Origin: Lepidonotus clava
Taxonomy: Eukaryota > Annelida > Polychaeta > Phyllodocida > Polynoidae
Assembly: GCA_936440205.1 (NCBI GenBank)
Contig: OW387134.1
Span: forward strand, 15,354,908 to 15,418,907
Direction: 5' to 3'
Length of the DNA stretch: 64,000 nt
Below are positions 60,820 to 64,000 of this stretch, in pieces; the first letter of the stretch is position 1, and every line of letters starts with the position of its first letter. The notes beneath the pieces were generated by a model. It searched no databases. It had not been told where the DNA came from and was given only the letters and a program-made list of their open reading frames with translations. The position numbers and the translations under genes are program-made.

Positions 60820-61682
60820 TAGGTTTGGCAGTGGCCAGAGTTGGTGATGGAGCTTCTTAGACTTTGGTTAGATGTGTCTCTACTCAGTTGGCCTATTGTG
60901 TGTTTAAACCAGTTTGCCCCAAACTGCTCTACATCCCACAGATACCCTAGGCCCATTTCATTTAGGTTGCTGTGTATACAAGACAGCCATTTCGATGAGT
61001 ATTCACCCTGGTCATATAGGTTTCTGAGTAGCTTATAGATAGTGAAGGAGATTTTGCTATGTTTCCCATTTATGAGGTTGGCCCAATAGTTTAGCATCCT
61101 CTGTTTTACAAAGTGTTCCATTGTGTACCTTCCAAGCTCCCCCAAAACAATACAATTTGCTGTGCTCCTGTTTAAGTGTAAGATTTGCTTGCAGACCTGG
61201 TTATGGAAGACCTCAATGTGGTTTAGGTTTGTGAAACCCCATACTTCTGAGCCATAAAGGAGGATGGGAAGTACACAACTATCTATTAAGTGGCATTGTA
61301 TGTCCAGGGGCAAGTCGAGCTTACGGAATTTTGCAATAAGACTGTACAGAGCTCTTTTCGCTTGTGTGATTTGTTTTCTTATGGCCTTTCCAAAAGAGCC
61401 ATTAAAATTGAAGGAGACACCAAGGTATGTGTAGTCAAAATTTGTTTCAATTTCATGCTTGCCAAATGTCCACTTAGGTACTTTTCGCACCTTACCCCTG
61501 GAGAAGACCACCACTTTCGTTTTAGTTTCATTAACTTGGAGGCTCCAACGTTCACAGTATACATAAAGTCTGTCCAGAGCAACCTGAAGGTCTTGTTCAG
61601 ATTCGCTTAGTGTCATCTGCATATATATAGTAATGTGAAAAGCTTGATGTAGACGCTTGACCAAAGTCCCCTGTTTGCCCAA
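60717..61682 (-). pseudogene. LINE reverse transcriptase fragment, largest open frame
   Basis: An open frame of 321 codons, of which about 270 are LINE polymerase sequence from just after the YADD box to the connection domain. The last ~35 codons read into the inserted MITE and are not native. The N-terminal ~20 codons are out of frame with the YADD box. No function is expected. Confidence 0.85.
60754..60775 (+). promoter_or_regulatory. Adjacent YY1-like and TCTCGCGAGA motifs
   Basis: CAAGATGGCGGC is followed directly by TCTCGCGAGA. Both are known core-promoter motifs of housekeeping genes in vertebrates. Whether they work here is unknown. Confidence 0.5.
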
Positions 61683-61919
61683 TTATATTAATCTGTTTAA
61701 TTGTAACTGTAAGCTTGCCATGTCGCCACGATTGTCACCTCCTTACCTTAGACTAAGGCTTAGTGCGACCAATTTGGGTTTGATTTTAGAACTCAAATCT
61801 GTTAGGCCTAGATCTACACATCAACTGACCGAGAGTCGAACTGAGTCTGAGGACAGTCGTTCTCAGAAGTCAGATCCAAACATCAACCGTAACAGTACCA
61901 TTCCATTTGCTTTACTTAC

Positions 61920-61981
61920 CTAAAAGCGTGGTCCTCGCCGTCGGAAGAGCCTCTATAATCTAAATTGAGAATCCTGATAAT
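61920..61981 (-). CDS. Orphan candidate exon (…GSSDGEDHAF)
   Basis: Acceptor TCATTTTTAG and a perfect donor TTTTAG|GTAAGT enclose 20 codons and two bases (IIRILNLDYRGSSDGEDHAF). Acidic Ser-rich and CpG-containing, but no partner exon was found. It lies just upstream of the LINE insertion. Confidence 0.3.
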
Positions 61982-62830
61982 CTAAAAATGATCCAATTTT
62001 GAGAGGTTCCTGGAGTACGTGTGCCGTCGGTGTTGCTACAGTTCGGCTACCTGTTTAACACTCTGCCGCAGACTTTGCTACATCGACATCAGGTAAAACT
62101 ACGATGGGATGAGAAGGAAGTAGGATTCTCGACGGAGAATGCCTGTTTACATCGTCGAGCGGAGTTAGTCCGTTTGTGCAGTTAGTTTAGTAATTTAATG
62201 TATCCATTCCTCGCATTATTTCACCAATCGCGCTAAATATCTAATCAATATCTAGACATGAAAATCCTTTAATTTAATTTGAAATCGATAATTTACTTTG
62301 AAATAGATCTACCTAGTTTCGTATACTACTCTCGTCGCGCTCCGCTGGGGTCGCTGCCACCCCAATTTCGCGCTCAAAAGTCGACCGCCCTATATGACAG
62401 ATCCAGTAATTTGAAAAGAGTTATGGGGTAGGGGGGGGGGGGGGGGGCGTGCTATAGAAAAATCTTCGGCCACTCCACTCCCTCAAGGCGCATGAATTTT
62501 ACAATTTTTTTTATAAAAAAAAATTGCATAATATTTGGGCCAAAAATGAGCGAGGGTAGACAACATTGTAGGTTTCAACCCTGTTTCAATATTTCAACCC
62601 TATTTCAATATTCTATCAATATCCTAAATAGAGATAAGATTGGGATTATTAGAATTTCCCCGACGGCAGCGTCGCCAAAGTTCCCCTAATGTCTCGGAAA
62701 ATATCAAACAACTTTTTTCAGTGGGTAATAGCCCATGTTATTTGACATAACTTCATCAAATATTGCAAAAATGACAAAATTTAGATTTAACCATGACTGT
62801 CAATGCTTAATTATGCAATTTAGAGGGGGG
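61982..62830. other. No gene supported; CpG-containing DNA and a poly-G run
   Basis: Contains CpG-rich patches near 62.0-62.1 and 62.33-62.40 kb and a G-run at 62.43 kb. No reading frame with splice support. Confidence 0.4.
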
Positions 62831-62858
62831 GGGGGGGTCATGGGGCGTGGGTCCCCCC

Positions 62859-63042
62859 CAGGGGCGGATCCAGAGTCTGTCTTCTGGGGGGGGGGGGGGG
62901 GGGCAATATATCTGCCCCCACCCCCCATGATTTAGCTTGCAAAATTTATCCTCAGATTTGTCAAAACTATGAGAGTCAATTTTTGGTCTAGGGGGGGCAA
63001 TTGCCCCTTTTGCCCCCCCCCCCCCCTCTGGATCCGTCACTG
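62859..63042. mobile_element. Poly-G MITE with GGATCC ends, cluster copy 1
   Basis: CAGGGGCGGATCCAGAGTC at the left and CTCTGGATCCGTCACTG at the right, with long G-runs and C-runs just inside each end. Confidence 0.75.
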
Positions 63043-63171
63043 CCCCCCCCCCCCTTTTTTTTTTTTTTTTAAATCAAATTGTCGAATGTAAAACTGACCC
63101 CAGAGTGGGCGCCGGGACTTTTTTTTAATAGGCGCTCCTCCCCATTCTAGAATTTCTGGATCCGCCCCTGC
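63043..63171. mobile_element. Poly-G MITE with GGATCC ends, cluster copy 2
   Basis: Starts at the C-run and T-run next to copy 1 and ends in TTTCTGGATCCGCCCCTG. It shares GGCGC and a T-run with the other copies but lacks a clean left end. Confidence 0.6.
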
Positions 63172-63239
63172 GAAGATAACATCAAGTTTTTATTTCCTTT
63201 AGTGAAATGTTGATTTGATACAAGCAAACTGAAAAGAGC

Positions 63240-63389
63240 AGGGGCGGATCCAGGAATTCTAGAAAGGGGGGACGCCTATATTTAAAAAAAGGTCCGAGTG
63301 CCCATTTCATATTAAAGAATTTAATATTTGGCAAAAAAAAGAGGGGGGGGGGGGGGCGCGCCCATATACCCCCCTGGATCCATCCCTGA
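63240..63389. mobile_element. Poly-G MITE with GGATCC ends, cluster copy 3
   Basis: CAGGGGCGGATCCAGGAATT at the left and CCTGGATCCATCCCTG at the right, with TTAAAGAATTTAATATTTGG inside and a G-run before GCGCGCCC. Best preserved copy in the window. Confidence 0.8.
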
Positions 63390-64000
63390 AGAGGAACGGT
63401 AAACAACCCATAACCACCTTGTATAACCAATCTGTTTCCACACCGATTTAAACCCATAATCCTGGCTTAGTATCCCCTATACCCGATGGAGTAACTCATC
63501 TGCTCATTTTTACAGTGCGCTACAAACCTAGCAAATGTACACCCCAATCCCGGACCCTAATGAACGAGACCGCAAATCGTACCGAGGAATGCTCACCTCT
63601 CTCCTTATATCTATATGATGGCTAAAGATACATCGAATCAGCTCAGTTTTTCACAACAGAAGGATCACACTTTTTATGGACCCCTCTATTGACCTTCCCA
63701 CACTATGGTAAATAGATTTTAATTTTCTTGAAAATTGCTAATGTTATACATTTTTCATGAGAATGATCCTGGAGTCCATAATAGAAATGCACAACTTTCA
63801 CGAGGGGCCTTGAATGTTGCATACGCCATATTTGAGGCCTAGATGGCTATGCCAGCTGTTGCAACTCCAGCTTCACTGATGGGATCGCGCCCGTCCATCT
63901 GGCCTTTTAACAATACCACTTCAACTCGACAAAACCATGGATTATATAAAGGATACCTGTTAATTCTATGAGCTCGTGACATGCTCCGCCTAAATCTAAC
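63390..64000. other. Right edge of window, nothing recognised
   Basis: Ordinary non-repetitive DNA without an exon or element that I can support. Confidence 0.4.

Larger units (their letters stand above)
59731..61690 (-). mobile_element. 5'-truncated LINE (non-LTR retrotransposon) 3' portion
   Basis: Read on the - strand: reverse transcriptase YADD box (61612-61623), then the EQDLQVALDRLYVYCERW and LQVNETKTKVVVFSRG segments that follow it in LINE polymerases, a thumb/connection region with YLGVSFNFNGSF and LPILLYGSEVWGF, and after an inserted MITE the C-terminal Cys/His module (CRFRAGNHKLPI, CTLCPKNKVGDEYHYVFEC). The 3' end has AATAAAG and a tail of five TCATTG units (59731-59760). The YADD box and the following frame are out of register by a frameshift, and everything upstream is missing. 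This is a dead copy, 5' truncated as is usual for LINEs. Family not assigned. Confidence 0.9.

Noticed and set aside
1-64000. CRISPR arrays, rRNA, bacterial operons, toxin genes or virus-like elements
   Set aside because: None of the expected signatures was seen on either strand. The only retroelement recognised is a LINE.

Overview
This is a 64 kb window of animal nuclear DNA with intron-rich genes, GT-AG introns (one likely GC-AG), a 5'-truncated LINE, many short inverted-repeat elements (MITEs) and simple or tandem repeats. There are no bacterial-style operons, rRNA genes, tRNA genes or CRISPR arrays that I can see. Gene structure and repeat style suggest a marine invertebrate, perhaps a deuterostome such as a cephalochordate or hemichordate. 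The sequence alone does not settle the species.

Two protein-coding genes are well supported and lie tail to tail. The first, on the + strand (2735 to 20849, 5' end missing), is assembled from 13 exons, nearly all phase 1 to phase 1. They encode a Pro/Gln/Met-rich, low-complexity protein of about 387 visible residues that ends in a SAM-like domain. Three consecutive exons carry variants of the same short Gly-Tyr/Phe-Met-Pro motif, so they look duplicated. After a 6.4 kb intergenic stretch comes the second, on the - strand (42531 down to 27280). It is a complete 16-exon M13 zinc metalloendopeptidase of the endothelin-converting enzyme/neprilysin type, 773 residues, with HELTH, GENIAD, NAYY and the C-terminal CxxW motif intact. 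Three further candidate first exons (36075-36090, 49321-49375, 54165-54291) each start with ATG and end in a phase-1 donor that fits exon 2. The gene may therefore extend to 54.3 kb and make isoforms differing only in the cytoplasmic tail.

From 43 kb onward the window is mostly repeats: a 1.2 kb inverted-repeat element packed with AACGTT motifs (49557-50801), a 13-bp satellite (51380-51966) followed by a C-rich tract, a dispersed repeat in two inverted copies (46.4 and 55.4-55.9 kb), several TIR elements, and a LINE 3' end on the - strand (59731 to about 61690). The LINE is itself split by a 343-bp element that carries YY1-like, TCTCGCGAGA and CRE-like promoter motifs. The last kilobase holds a cluster of poly-G elements with GGATCC-type ends. 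The introns of both genes contain further MITEs, including two copies of one Harbinger-like family with TWA target duplications and one hAT-like insertion whose empty site is preserved in a neighbouring tandem repeat.

I found no convincing multi-gene novel system. The points most worth a second look are the interchangeable first exons of the peptidase, the motif-bearing MITE inside the LINE, the AACGTT element and the exon-duplicated SAM protein. Exon boundaries were read by eye from splice consensus and frame; none has been tested against transcripts.
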